Made by a program: the position numbers and the translations under genes. From Halosimplex halophilum (lineage in GTDB: Archaea; Halobacteriota; Halobacteria; Halobacteriales; Haloarculaceae), in assembly GCF_004698125.1 (NCBI RefSeq), contig NZ_ML214297.1, positions 1,054,001 through 1,118,000 on the forward strand: a stretch of DNA of 64,000 nucleotides, read 5' to 3'. This document shows, piece after piece, positions 56,571-64,000 of this stretch; position 1 is the stretch's first letter; each line of letters opens with the position of its first letter. The notes below the pieces were generated by a model, which saw only the letters and a list, made by a program, of their open reading frames with translations, did not search any database and had not been told where the DNA came from.

Positions 56571-57353
56571 ATGACCGAAGTGTCGACCGGTCCCGTGGCG
56601 AGCGCGTCGCCGGGAGCCGCGGTGCTCTCGGCCTGGCGCGAGGGCGTCGGCGCGCTGGCCGGCGGCGCGCTCCTCGGGGCCCTCGCCCGGTCGCTGCTGG
56701 CGATCAACGGCGTCGCGGCGCCGTCGGCGGCCGCGCTCGTCGGCGGCGGGGCGGTGGCCGCGCTCGTCTGCGTCCTCGGCGTCGTCGCGGCCGGCGCGAC
56801 CCGCCGCCGCGTCCGGTTCGGCCGCGACGCCCTCACGGTCGAGAGCGGGCTCTCGCCGGGCGCGACGACCGTCGCGTACGACGACATCGACCTGGCGATC
56901 CGCCGTGATACCGCCGTCGACCGTCGGCTGGGGACGGCGAGCTACGAGCTGGTTCGGTCGGGCGGGTCGAGCCGCTTCCTCGGCCACCTGCGCGACCCCG
57001 GGGAGTTCGAGCGCGCGCTCGACGCCCGCGTGCCGACCCCGCGCGAGCGGGTCGACGCCGTCGACGAGGCGACGGTCCGCGAGGCGCTCCAGCGGAGCCG
57101 CGTGTTCTGGCGAACCTGGCCGAGCGACGAGCCGCTCCCCCGCTCGGCGGTCGTGACCGACGACGTGCTCGTCGAGAAACTCGGCGGAGAGGGGGACGTG
57201 ACCCCCGCCCGCGGGGACGACGACGAGCGACCGCGTCGCTCCTCGCCCGGCCCGGACCGACCGGCCACGCTCGACGGGATAACCCGCAACGGGAACGGCA
57301 GCGAGGCCGAGGAGTTCACCGGAGGAACCGGGGGCGACGGAGTTGCCGAGTAG
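56571..57353 (+). CDS. PH-like domain membrane protein
   Basis: 260 residues: two TM segments (~30-50 and 57-80), then a PH-like domain (RRVRFGRDALTVESGLSPGATTVAYDDIDL) and a long polar tail ending EEFTGGTGGDGVAE. TATA CATTATTG (56538-56545) is ~29 nt before the ATG. Paralogue of the next gene. Confidence 0.7.
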   Translation: MTEVSTGPVASASPGAAVLSAWREGVGALAGGALLGALARSLLAINGVAAPSAAALVGGGAVAALVCVLGVVAAGATRRRVRFGRDALTVESGLSPGATTVAYDDIDLAIRRDTAVDRRLGTASYELVRSGGSSRFLGHLRDPGEFERALDARVPTPRERVDAVDEATVREALQRSRVFWRTWPSDEPLPRSAVVTDDVLVEKLGGEGDVTPARGDDDERPRRSSPGPDRPATLDGITRNGNGSEAEEFTGGTGGDGVAE

Positions 57354-57431
57354 CACCCTGGGCGCCGAAGGCGGGTCGCCGGCCGCTCACTCCCCACGAA
57401 ACTTATCCCCGATCACCGACGAGTTAGGACG

Positions 57432-58097
57432 ATGACCGACCCGATCCCGAGCGAACGGTTCGTCGGGACCGTCCCCGGAGTTCGGTCCGAGCTACGTGTC
57501 TTCCGGGACCACCTGGAGTACGACCCCGGCGGGCTGGGCGGCCTCCTCCGCGGGTCGGAGACCGTCCAGTGGGAGGATGTCGACCTCGTCCTCCGCCGCG
57601 ACGGGCGGCTCGACCGGCTGCTCGGCGCCGGGAGCTACGACCTGGTCCGCTCCGGGAAGTCGACGGTGAAGCTCCACCACGTCGCCGACACCGAGGGGGT
57701 CGAACGCGCGCTCGACGCTCGCGTGCCGGCGCCCCGCGACCGGGTCGAGGCCGGTGGCGAGGCGGAGAAACGCGCGGCGCTCCAGCAGGACCGCGTCGCC
57801 TGGCGGCGCTGGCCGGACGACGAGCCGGTCCCCCGGTCGGCGGTCGTGACGGACCCAGACCTGGTGGCGGCCTACACCACCTCCGACCGCCCCGAACGCC
57901 CCGAGGTCACGCGCGCCGAGGACGCGCGCCCGTCCGGCGTCACTGCGGCCGACTTCGAGAACGGGCGGTTCCCCGGCGGCGGTGGGGGCGGGGAGACCGA
58001 CTTCACCGGCGGCACCTCGCGACACTCGCCGGGTCTGGCCTCCAACCAGGGTGGCGCGGAGAAAAACGTCGGCAGCGAGTCCACCGGCGATATGTGA
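57432..58097 (+). CDS. PH-like domain soluble protein, paralogue
   Basis: 221 residues sharing with its neighbour the domain (LRVFRDHLEYDPGG...VQWEDVDLVLRRDGRLDRLLGAGSYDLVRSG) plus EPVPRSAVVTDPDLV and a DFTGGTSRHSPG-type tail. The TM part is missing. Likely a tandem duplication; own TATA at 57401-57407. Confidence 0.7.
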   Translation: MTDPIPSERFVGTVPGVRSELRVFRDHLEYDPGGLGGLLRGSETVQWEDVDLVLRRDGRLDRLLGAGSYDLVRSGKSTVKLHHVADTEGVERALDARVPAPRDRVEAGGEAEKRAALQQDRVAWRRWPDDEPVPRSAVVTDPDLVAAYTTSDRPERPEVTRAEDARPSGVTAADFENGRFPGGGGGGETDFTGGTSRHSPGLASNQGGAEKNVGSESTGDM

Positions 58098-58124
58098 GTC
58101 GTCGACCCGTCCGGTGGGCGGGGC

Positions 58125-58799
58125 TCAGAGGCGTCCCGCGAGGTCCGCGAGTCTGTCGCCCCCGCCGCGCTCGAACGGCACGCCGTGGCCCATCGCCCCG
58201 ACTTCGAACGCCGGCGCGTCGGCGGCCAGCCGACCGATACTCTCGCGGGCGACTGCGGTGTCGTCGGTGACGACCCACGGCGTCGGCTTCAGCTCGCCGC
58301 CGGACTCGCGCACGAGGTCGCCCAGCGCAGCGAACTCCAGGTCCTCGCTGACGTAGGCGACGTGGCCGGGGGTGTGGCCGGGCGTCTCGTGGACGGTGAA
58401 CGAGCCGACGGTGTCGCCCCCGGTCAGCGGGACGACATCGTTGTCCGGCGGCGTGAGTAACGGGCCGACCAGTCGCTGGAAGACCCCCTTCGGGACGGAG
58501 AACGGTGGTTTCTCCCGGCCGGTCACCAGCGGGGCGTCGCGCCGGCCGGCGTAGATCGTGACGTCGAGGCCGTCCAGGCGCGGGAGGCCGCCGACGTGGT
58601 CCAGGTCGTAGTGGGTGACCAGGACCCGGTCGAGGTCGCCGAGGGCGAACCCCGCCTCGACGACGGCGTTCGCGAGTGCGCCGCCGCGCCAGGGCGTCCC
58701 CGCGTCGACGAGCGTCAGCGTGCCCCCGTCGTCGACGAGGTAGGCGTTGACGCCGCCGAGGTCGATCCACCACGCCGCCTCGGAGAGTCGCGTGACCAT
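58125..58799 (-). CDS. MBL-fold metallohydrolase
   Basis: 224 residues with VDAGTPWRGG and the metal motif T-H63-Y-D65-L-D67-H68, in which the second His of HxHxDH is Asp, as in several MBL subgroups. Further HETPGHTPGHVAYV carries a His ligand. Hydrolase of unknown substrate. Converges with the PH-like genes. Confidence 0.87.
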   Translation of the reverse strand: MVTRLSEAAWWIDLGGVNAYLVDDGGTLTLVDAGTPWRGGALANAVVEAGFALGDLDRVLVTHYDLDHVGGLPRLDGLDVTIYAGRRDAPLVTGREKPPFSVPKGVFQRLVGPLLTPPDNDVVPLTGGDTVGSFTVHETPGHTPGHVAYVSEDLEFAALGDLVRESGGELKPTPWVVTDDTAVARESIGRLAADAPAFEVGAMGHGVPFERGGGDRLADLAGRL

Positions 58800-58924
58800 A
58801 CCGCCCGTAGGGCCGTCGGCGGGATAAACCGGCGGGCGGGTCGGATCCGGCGGCCGGCAAGATCGGTTACGGAGACCGGGCGGCCACCGGGACGCTTTTC
58901 GTCCAGGGCCGCCCGCCCACGGGC

Positions 58925-59590
58925 ATGCGAGCGGACGACGTGCCGGCGGTCCACGAGCGGGTGGCCGACGAGGCCCGCGAGCACTTCGCGGGCGACGACA
59001 CGGGCCACGACATGGCCCACGCCTGGCGAGTCTACCGGCTGGGCCGGCGCCTCGCGGCGGCGACGGACGCCGACTTCGCCGTCGTCGGCGCGGCGGCGCT
59101 GGTCCACGACCTCCACCGCCTCCGCGGCGAGGGGTTCACCCACCCGAAGGAGACGCTCCCGGAGGTCCGGACGACTCTCGCGGACGCGGAATTTCCCGAA
59201 CACCGTCGGGAGGCGGTCTGTCACTGCGTGGCCCACCACGAGGAGTACGACTTCGCCGAGCGGACGGACCTGGACCACGAGCCGACCCGCGAGGAGCGGG
59301 TCCTGCGGGACGCCGACAACCTCGACGCGCTCGGCGCGGTCGGGATCGGCCGGGCGTTCACCTTCGGCGCCCACCACGGCCAGGGGATGTACGACCCCGA
59401 ACGGGAGGTCCGGGACAGCTACGACCGGAACGACCGCGACAACACCGTGATCCAGCACGCCCGCGAGAAACTGCTGCGGCTGCCCGAGGCGATGGAGACC
59501 GAGCCCGGCCGCGAACTCGCCGCCGAGCGGGCCGCGTTCGTCGAGCAGTTCGTCGAGCGGTTCGAGGCCGAGTGGCGCGGCGACCAGTAA
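58925..59590 (+). CDS. HD-domain phosphohydrolase
   Basis: 221 residues: H...HD...D seen as DTGHDMAHAWRVYRL, AALVHDLHRL, and LRDADNLDALGAVGI, with VAHHEEYDF between. Resembles YedJ-like HD hydrolases acting on nucleotides. Substrate unknown. Ends 11 nt before the convergent GH3 gene. Confidence 0.88.
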   Translation: MRADDVPAVHERVADEAREHFAGDDTGHDMAHAWRVYRLGRRLAAATDADFAVVGAAALVHDLHRLRGEGFTHPKETLPEVRTTLADAEFPEHRREAVCHCVAHHEEYDFAERTDLDHEPTREERVLRDADNLDALGAVGIGRAFTFGAHHGQGMYDPEREVRDSYDRNDRDNTVIQHAREKLLRLPEAMETEPGRELAAERAAFVEQFVERFEAEWRGDQ

Positions 59591-59600
59591 GGTCGGCGGC

Positions 59601-61796
59601 TTACCGCTCGACAGTCACGTCGAGCCGCAGGTCCCGCGACGAGCGGCCGAGCGAGATCAGGTACTCGCCGGGGTCGACCGTCCAGCCCTCGCCGGCGTCG
59701 TAGCGGCCGAACGCCCGCTCGTCGAGGTCGAGGGTGACGCGGCGGGACTCGCCGGCGTCGAGCGCCAGCGGGGCGAACCCGCCGAGTTCCCGCGGCGGTC
59801 GGTCCAGGTCGTCGGGCGCCGCCGGCGAGTCGACGTACGTCTGGACGACCTCCCTGCCGCGCCGGTCGCCGGTGTTCTCGACGGTGAGTTCGACGGTCGC
59901 GTCGTCGACCGCCTCGGCGTCGCGGTACTCGAAAGTCGCGTAGGAGTGGCCGTGGCCGAACGGGTAGGTCGGTTCGGCGTCGGTCGCGTCGAAGTGCCGG
60001 TAGCCGACGAGCAGCCCCTCGTCGTAGTGGGCCTCGCCGTCGACGCCGGGGTACCGCCGTTCGTCGGCCGCGGGATACGCCTCGGCGGGCGCGAACGTCA
60101 CCGGGAGCCGCCCGCCGGGGTCGCTGTCGCCGTAGAGGACGGCCGCCGCGGCCGACCCGTGGGCCTGGCCGGGGTACCAGCCCGCGACGACGGCCGCCAC
60201 GTCCTCGCGCCAGGGCGCCTCGAAGGGACCGCTCGTGTTCGCGACGACGACCGTCCGGGGGTTCTCGGCGGCGACGGCCTCGATCAACTCGTCCTGCTCG
60301 CCGGGCAGCGCGAGCGTCTCGCGGTCGGCGGCCTCGGTCGCCTGGTCGCGGACGAACACGAGGGCCACGTCGGCCTCGGCGGCCGCCGCGACCGCGTCGT
60401 CGACCGAAGGGTCGGGCCCCGCCTCGCCCTCGTCGCCGTCGTCCGGTTCGAACGCGTCGAACAGCGAGATGTCCTCGACCCGCGGGTGGCCGCGGGCGAC
60501 CGAGACCGAGCCCTCGGCGCGGGCCTCGATCCCCTCGACCGGGCTCGTCTCGGTGACCGGGGTCACCTCCGAGGAGCCGCCCCCGCCGAGGATCGCCTCG
60601 TCGACGTTGGGGCCGACCACGGCCACGTCGGCGTCGTCGGCCAGCGGCAGGACGCCGTCGTTGTCCAGCAGGACGGTCCCGCGGACCGCGACGCGCTCGG
60701 CCAGCTCGCGGTGTTCCGGCGTGTCGACGGCACCGCCGGGGTCGGCTCCGTCCCGGGACCCGTCGAGCAGTCCATGACTGTGCAGCTGGGTGAGCAGCCG
60801 CCGGACCATGTCGTCGAGCCGCGACTCCGGCACCTCGCCCGCCTCGACGGCGTCGGCCAGCTCCTCGCGGTAGAGCCCGCCCGTCGTCGGGTCCGGCATC
60901 CCGTCGGCGTAGTCGAATCCCTCCGTCGGATCCGCGGGAGCCCCCTCGCCGTCGGGACCGGCCCCATTGCGGTCCGCGTCGCCGCCGTCCCCGCGGTCCG
61001 CACCGTCGCCCTCGCCGCCGGGCGCGCCCATCGACTCGAACAGCTCCTCGGCGGAGATGCCGGGCATCTGCAGGTCCAGCCCGCCGTTGGCAGTGCCGAC
61101 GACGCTCTCGGTGCCGAACCAGTCGGACATGACCACGCCGTCGAAGCCCCACTCCTCCTTGAGCACGTCCGTCAGCAGTTCCTCGTGTTCGCTCATGTAC
61201 GTCCCGTTGACGCGGTTGTACGATGACATCACCGCGCCGGCGCCGGCGTCGACGGCGTCGCGGAAGCCCGGCAGGTAGATCTCCCGGAGGACGCGCTCGT
61301 CGACCTCGGCGCTGACCGACGCGCGGGCCGTCTCCTGGTTGTTCGCGACGAAGTGTTTCGGCGTGGCGACCACGCCCGTCGACTCGATGCCGTCGACGAC
61401 GCCCGCGGCGAAGCGGCCGGTCACGACCGGGTCCTCCGAGTAGTACTCGAAGTTGCGCCCGCAGTGGGGCACCCGGACGAGGTTCAGTCCGGGCCCGAGC
61501 AGCACGTCCTGGTCCCGGGCCAGCGCCTCCCGGCCGAGCGCCCGGCCGAACTCGCGAGCCAGTTCCGGATCGAACGTCGACGCCAGCGCCGTCGACGCCG
61601 GGAACGCCGTCGCCGGGTCGTCGGTGCGGACGCCCAGCGGCCCGTCCGAGAACCTCACCGGCGGGATGTCAAGCCGCTCGACCCCTGGTATGAAGCCGGT
61701 CGCCGTCCCTTCCGTGTCCGTCGCGCCGTGCGTGAGCTGTACCTTCTCCGCCAGCCGGAGCTCCGCGAGGAGCCGGTCCACCGTGTCGGGCGTCAT
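59601..61796 (-). CDS. Glycoside hydrolase family 3 (beta-glucosidase type)
   Basis: 731 residues: GH3 N-domain with GVVMSDWFGTES (nucleophile Asp ~225), KHFVANNQET and RVPHCGRNFEYYSEDP; GH3 C-domain with the flexible loop and a C-terminal fibronectin III-like domain (VVQTYVDSPAAPDDLDRPPRELGG). A Gly/Asp/Glu-rich insertion (residues ~245-300) sits in the middle. No signal peptide, so cytoplasmic. TATA-like CGTTAAGC is ~30 nt upstream. Confidence 0.92.
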   Translation of the reverse strand: MTPDTVDRLLAELRLAEKVQLTHGATDTEGTATGFIPGVERLDIPPVRFSDGPLGVRTDDPATAFPASTALASTFDPELAREFGRALGREALARDQDVLLGPGLNLVRVPHCGRNFEYYSEDPVVTGRFAAGVVDGIESTGVVATPKHFVANNQETARASVSAEVDERVLREIYLPGFRDAVDAGAGAVMSSYNRVNGTYMSEHEELLTDVLKEEWGFDGVVMSDWFGTESVVGTANGGLDLQMPGISAEELFESMGAPGGEGDGADRGDGGDADRNGAGPDGEGAPADPTEGFDYADGMPDPTTGGLYREELADAVEAGEVPESRLDDMVRRLLTQLHSHGLLDGSRDGADPGGAVDTPEHRELAERVAVRGTVLLDNDGVLPLADDADVAVVGPNVDEAILGGGGSSEVTPVTETSPVEGIEARAEGSVSVARGHPRVEDISLFDAFEPDDGDEGEAGPDPSVDDAVAAAAEADVALVFVRDQATEAADRETLALPGEQDELIEAVAAENPRTVVVANTSGPFEAPWREDVAAVVAGWYPGQAHGSAAAAVLYGDSDPGGRLPVTFAPAEAYPAADERRYPGVDGEAHYDEGLLVGYRHFDATDAEPTYPFGHGHSYATFEYRDAEAVDDATVELTVENTGDRRGREVVQTYVDSPAAPDDLDRPPRELGGFAPLALDAGESRRVTLDLDERAFGRYDAGEGWTVDPGEYLISLGRSSRDLRLDVTVER

Positions 61797-61866
61797 TGAC
61801 TGGACGTTCAGTCAGGATCGGCTTAACGGTTTCCCCACCGCGGGTGCGAAGCGAAGAAAACGGGTT

Positions 61867-61941
61867 CCGGACGCCTGACAGCGGAGGGTACCGGGAACGG
61901 GGACCGGATGCCTGACAGCCGGAGGACGCAGGGAACGGGGA
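61867..61941. repeat. Tandem 37/38-nt repeat
   Basis: Unit 1 (61867-61903) and unit 2 (61904-61941) share CCGGA-GCCTGACAG and GGGAACGGGGA with a few changes. It lies between the Tat-propeller and GH3 genes, in non-coding DNA. Confidence 0.6.
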
Positions 61942-62041
61942 CCGACGACGGCAGCGGGAATTCGAGCGACGCGGAGTGTGGAGGTGACGCGGGTGGAGTG
62001 GTGGAGGGGTCAGCCAGCGACCAGCGGTCGGGGAGCGGTCG

Positions 62042-63001
62042 TCAGTGTTCGAGGATGGTGCCGCCGGCGCCGACGGCGATCTCGACCTCGCTCTTCCGGC
62101 AGGCGGCCTTCAGGTTCTGGCCGGTCGGGGTGGCGTCGGGCTTCCACTCCTCGTTCTCGCGGTCGAAGACCTTGCCGCCGCCGCCGACGGTGTACCCCTC
62201 GCCGTCCTCGACCTCGATGTCGCGCAGGCCGGCGTCGCCGGTGTCGGCGGGTACCCACCGGGAGCCGGTCCAGTGGAAGACCATCCCGCCGCCGCCGGAG
62301 ATCCACACGTCGTCGGCGCCGTCGGAGTCGACGCCGTAGAAGTTGACGTTGGCGTCGGCCAGCCCGATCTTGTCCCAGGTCGAGCCGTCCTGAGTGTAGA
62401 AGACGGACTTGTTGCCGTCGACGATGTGACCCTTGCGGTCGTCGTAGAAGTCGACGGCGTTGATGGCCGACCCCGAGCCCGGCGTGACGTAGTCCCAGGT
62501 CTGGGTGGCGCCGTTCTCGAAGCTGTAGTACATCTTCCCGGAGTCGCCGGCGACGTAGACGTTGGCCTCGCCGGCCTCGCCCGTGACCGACACGTCGTTG
62601 AAGTTGTTGGTCACGTCCATCGGCGCCGAGTGGTCGTTCAGGTTGCCGGTCGTCACGTCGTACTCGCCGATGGCGCCGGAGGAGCCGACGAACCACAGGC
62701 GCTTCCCGTCGTCGGTCACGTCCGCGCCGTAGAGGTTGTTGCCGTTGCCGGTCGGACCGCCGTCGAGGATCTTCCGCCAGCCCTTCTCGGTGCGTTCGAG
62801 GACGACCCCCGCGTCGCCGACCGCGTACGCGCCTTCGCTCGTCTCCTCGACGTCGTAGAGGGTTCCGCCGACCGGGGACTTCACGGCCGTCCATTCGGAG
62901 TCGTCGCCGGACGCGGCCGCGGCCGTCGGGACCGCCGCCGCGCCGATCGCTGCGCCGGCTGCCTTCAACACGGTGCGTCGAGTGGAGGTGCGTTCGGACA
63001 T
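62042..63001 (-). CDS. Tat-secreted beta-propeller protein
   Basis: 319 residues with a twin-arginine signal (TRRTVLKAAG, 8-9 RR) cleaved after AAAASG. The mature part has repeated GDAGVVLERTEKGW, GSSGAIGEYD, GDSGKMYYSFENGATQTW, GGGGMVFHWTGSRW and GGGGKVFDRE blades (Ycf48/BNR-like). TATA CATTAAGTGC is ~30 nt upstream. Surface protein, function unknown. Confidence 0.82.
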   Translation of the reverse strand: MSERTSTRRTVLKAAGAAIGAAAVPTAAAASGDDSEWTAVKSPVGGTLYDVEETSEGAYAVGDAGVVLERTEKGWRKILDGGPTGNGNNLYGADVTDDGKRLWFVGSSGAIGEYDVTTGNLNDHSAPMDVTNNFNDVSVTGEAGEANVYVAGDSGKMYYSFENGATQTWDYVTPGSGSAINAVDFYDDRKGHIVDGNKSVFYTQDGSTWDKIGLADANVNFYGVDSDGADDVWISGGGGMVFHWTGSRWVPADTGDAGLRDIEVEDGEGYTVGGGGKVFDRENEEWKPDATPTGQNLKAACRKSEVEIAVGAGGTILEH

Positions 63002-63313
63002 TGCATCCGGGACATGCGACGGGTTGCACTTAATGGGGGGTCGCCCTTGGCGCCGATTTAGGGCGTTTTAGGGCCTGAAACTCCCATTTTGGATCCGTTC
63101 ACTCGTCCGAACGGACGGATTCCGGGGTCCGCGCACCCCCCGCCGCTAGACCGACTTAATCGACATAAAACGACGAAAGATTGAAGTTTCGAAACTGAAC
63201 GCCCGCGAGCGGGCCGGTGAGGCCCGAATACGTTCGCCTCGTCGCAGCGTACGGACACCCGAATACTGTGGTACGGCGCGGGCGCGGCGAGGGCCAGCGG
63301 GGAGGTCCGGCGT
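63002..63313. other. Intergenic region
   Basis: About 310 bases without a gene. It holds the promoter of the minus-strand propeller gene (TATA RC of ~63026-63035) and an AT-rich segment near 63154-63195 (GACTTAATCGACATAAAACG) of unknown role. No repeat or RNA recognised. Confidence 0.5.
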
Positions 63314-64000
63314 TCAATCGTCCCGGCGAGCGAGCGAGACGAGGTGGGCCATCTCCTCGACGACGAGCTCCTCGGTCCCCAGGCGGGCCGCGGCCTCGCT
63401 GCCCGGGAGGCAGAAGACGGGGACGCCGTCGACCATGCCGGCGGTGGCCCGGGAGACCATCGCGCGGGTGCCGATCTCCTCGTAGGAGAGGATCCGGAAC
63501 AGCTCGCCGAACCCCGGGAGTTCGCGGTCGAAGAGGGGACGGGCGGCCTCGACGGTCACGTCGTCCGGCGTGACGCCGGTCCCGCCGGTCGTGACGACCA
63601 CGTCCACGTCGCCGCGGCCGGTGAGGTTCAACAGCGCGGTCTGGACGCCGTCGAGGTCGTCCCGGAGGATCTCGCGGGTGACGACCTCGTGGTCGGCGGC
63701 CTCGACGACCGCCTCGATCACGTCGCCGCTCGCGTCGTCCTCGCGTGTGCGCGTGGACGAGACCGTGACGACCGCGACGCCGAGCAGCCCGACGTCGGCG
63801 CCGTGAGCGTGGTCGTGCGAGTGGCCGCCCGCGCCGTGTGCGTGCTCCGCCGCGCCGTCCGAGTGGTCCGCGTTCTCCGGGTTGTCGACGCCCTCCTGGT
63901 GGCCGGGACCCTCCGAGTGGTCGCCCGTGTCCTGTGGGTGGCCGCTGGAGTCCGTCGAACGCGCGCCGGGCTCGGCGCGGTCGCCTCCCTCGCGGGCGGG
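63314..64000 (-). CDS. moaB: MoaB/MogA-type molybdopterin protein with His-rich N-terminal region (partial)
   Basis: The 3' end is complete; the 5' end runs out of the window with the frame open (229 codons, stop included). The C-terminal ~165 residues form the MoCF_biosynth domain (LGVAVVTVSSTRTREDD, VVTTGGTGVTPDDVTVEA, FRILSYEEIGTRAMVSRA, LPGSEAAARLG), which adenylylates or binds molybdopterin. Before it lies a disordered Gly/Asp/His region with HAHGAGGHSHDHAHG. The GTG at 63721 is internal. Confidence 0.88.
   Translation of the reverse strand, partial: PAREGGDRAEPGARSTDSSGHPQDTGDHSEGPGHQEGVDNPENADHSDGAAEHAHGAGGHSHDHAHGADVGLLGVAVVTVSSTRTREDDASGDVIEAVVEAADHEVVTREILRDDLDGVQTALLNLTGRGDVDVVVTTGGTGVTPDDVTVEAARPLFDRELPGFGELFRILSYEEIGTRAMVSRATAGMVDGVPVFCLPGSEAAARLGTEELVVEEMAHLVSLARRDD

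Noticed and set aside
1-64000. CRISPR arrays and rRNA genes
   Set aside because: No regularly spaced repeats and no rRNA-like sequence were seen.

Overview
The window is haloarchaeal chromosome (class Halobacteria; genus not determined). Evidence: high GC with strong third-position bias, acidic proteins, TATA boxes about 27-31 nt upstream of start codons that imply mostly leaderless mRNAs, archaeal-type ThrRS and split GMP synthetase (GuaAb), a bacteriorhodopsin-clade style transducer, MEDS/receiver sensor kinases, Tat lipoproteins and many small Halobacteria-only families (DUF7556, DUF5799, DUF7557, DUF5779, DUF7126 as recalled from memory).

1-6.7 kb is an accessory, defence-like island, partly AT-rich: the end of a large haloviral/plasmid-type protein with a winged-helix-like region, a small conserved CWIAH protein, a HEPN-type protein with an RxxxxH motif, a PH-like membrane protein, an orphan, a DUF4365 (PD-(D/E)XK-like) protein with three CxxC pairs, and a VapBC pair whose antitoxin is fused to a zinc ribbon. 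6.8-11.9 kb is ordinary core: aldo/keto reductase, MFS exporter, tRNA-Lys(CTT), a RCK-DHH protein and small conserved genes.

11.9-26 kb carries branched-chain amino acid synthesis on the minus strand: leuA, then ilvB-ilvN-ilvC-small gene-leuC-leuD as an overlapping operon, and leuB. leuB is cut off from leuD by a cyclase-family gene and two plus-strand sensory genes (a double-Cache transducer and a MEDS protein with a degenerate kinase domain). leuA and ilvB each seem to start from a leaderless promoter that first reads a 21-25 codon upstream ORF ending in a hairpin; at leuA the reading frame of that promoter-proximal ATG differs from the LeuA frame.

26-36 kb has an AT-rich orphan membrane protein, SDR and aldehyde dehydrogenase, and a hydrolase plus two ring-cleaving VOC dioxygenases resembling a quinone/aromatic detoxification set, then small conserved genes and a GNAT. 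36-54.7 kb is housekeeping: Xaa-Pro peptidase, aroA, msrA, a solo TnpB element inserted just upstream of the aroC promoter, aroC, family 4 UDG, Usp/CBS, thrS, pspA, a receiver-PAS-GAF histidine kinase with a palindromic in-frame repeat in its ATP-binding domain, pyrG and guaAb. 54.7-64 kb holds a PQQ-type beta-propeller lipoprotein, paired PH-like proteins, MBL and HD hydrolases, a GH3 beta-glucosidase, a Tat-secreted propeller protein and a MoaB-type protein with a His-rich N-terminal region, cut by the window edge.

All family assignments rest on motif reading and recalled homologues; no database search was possible.
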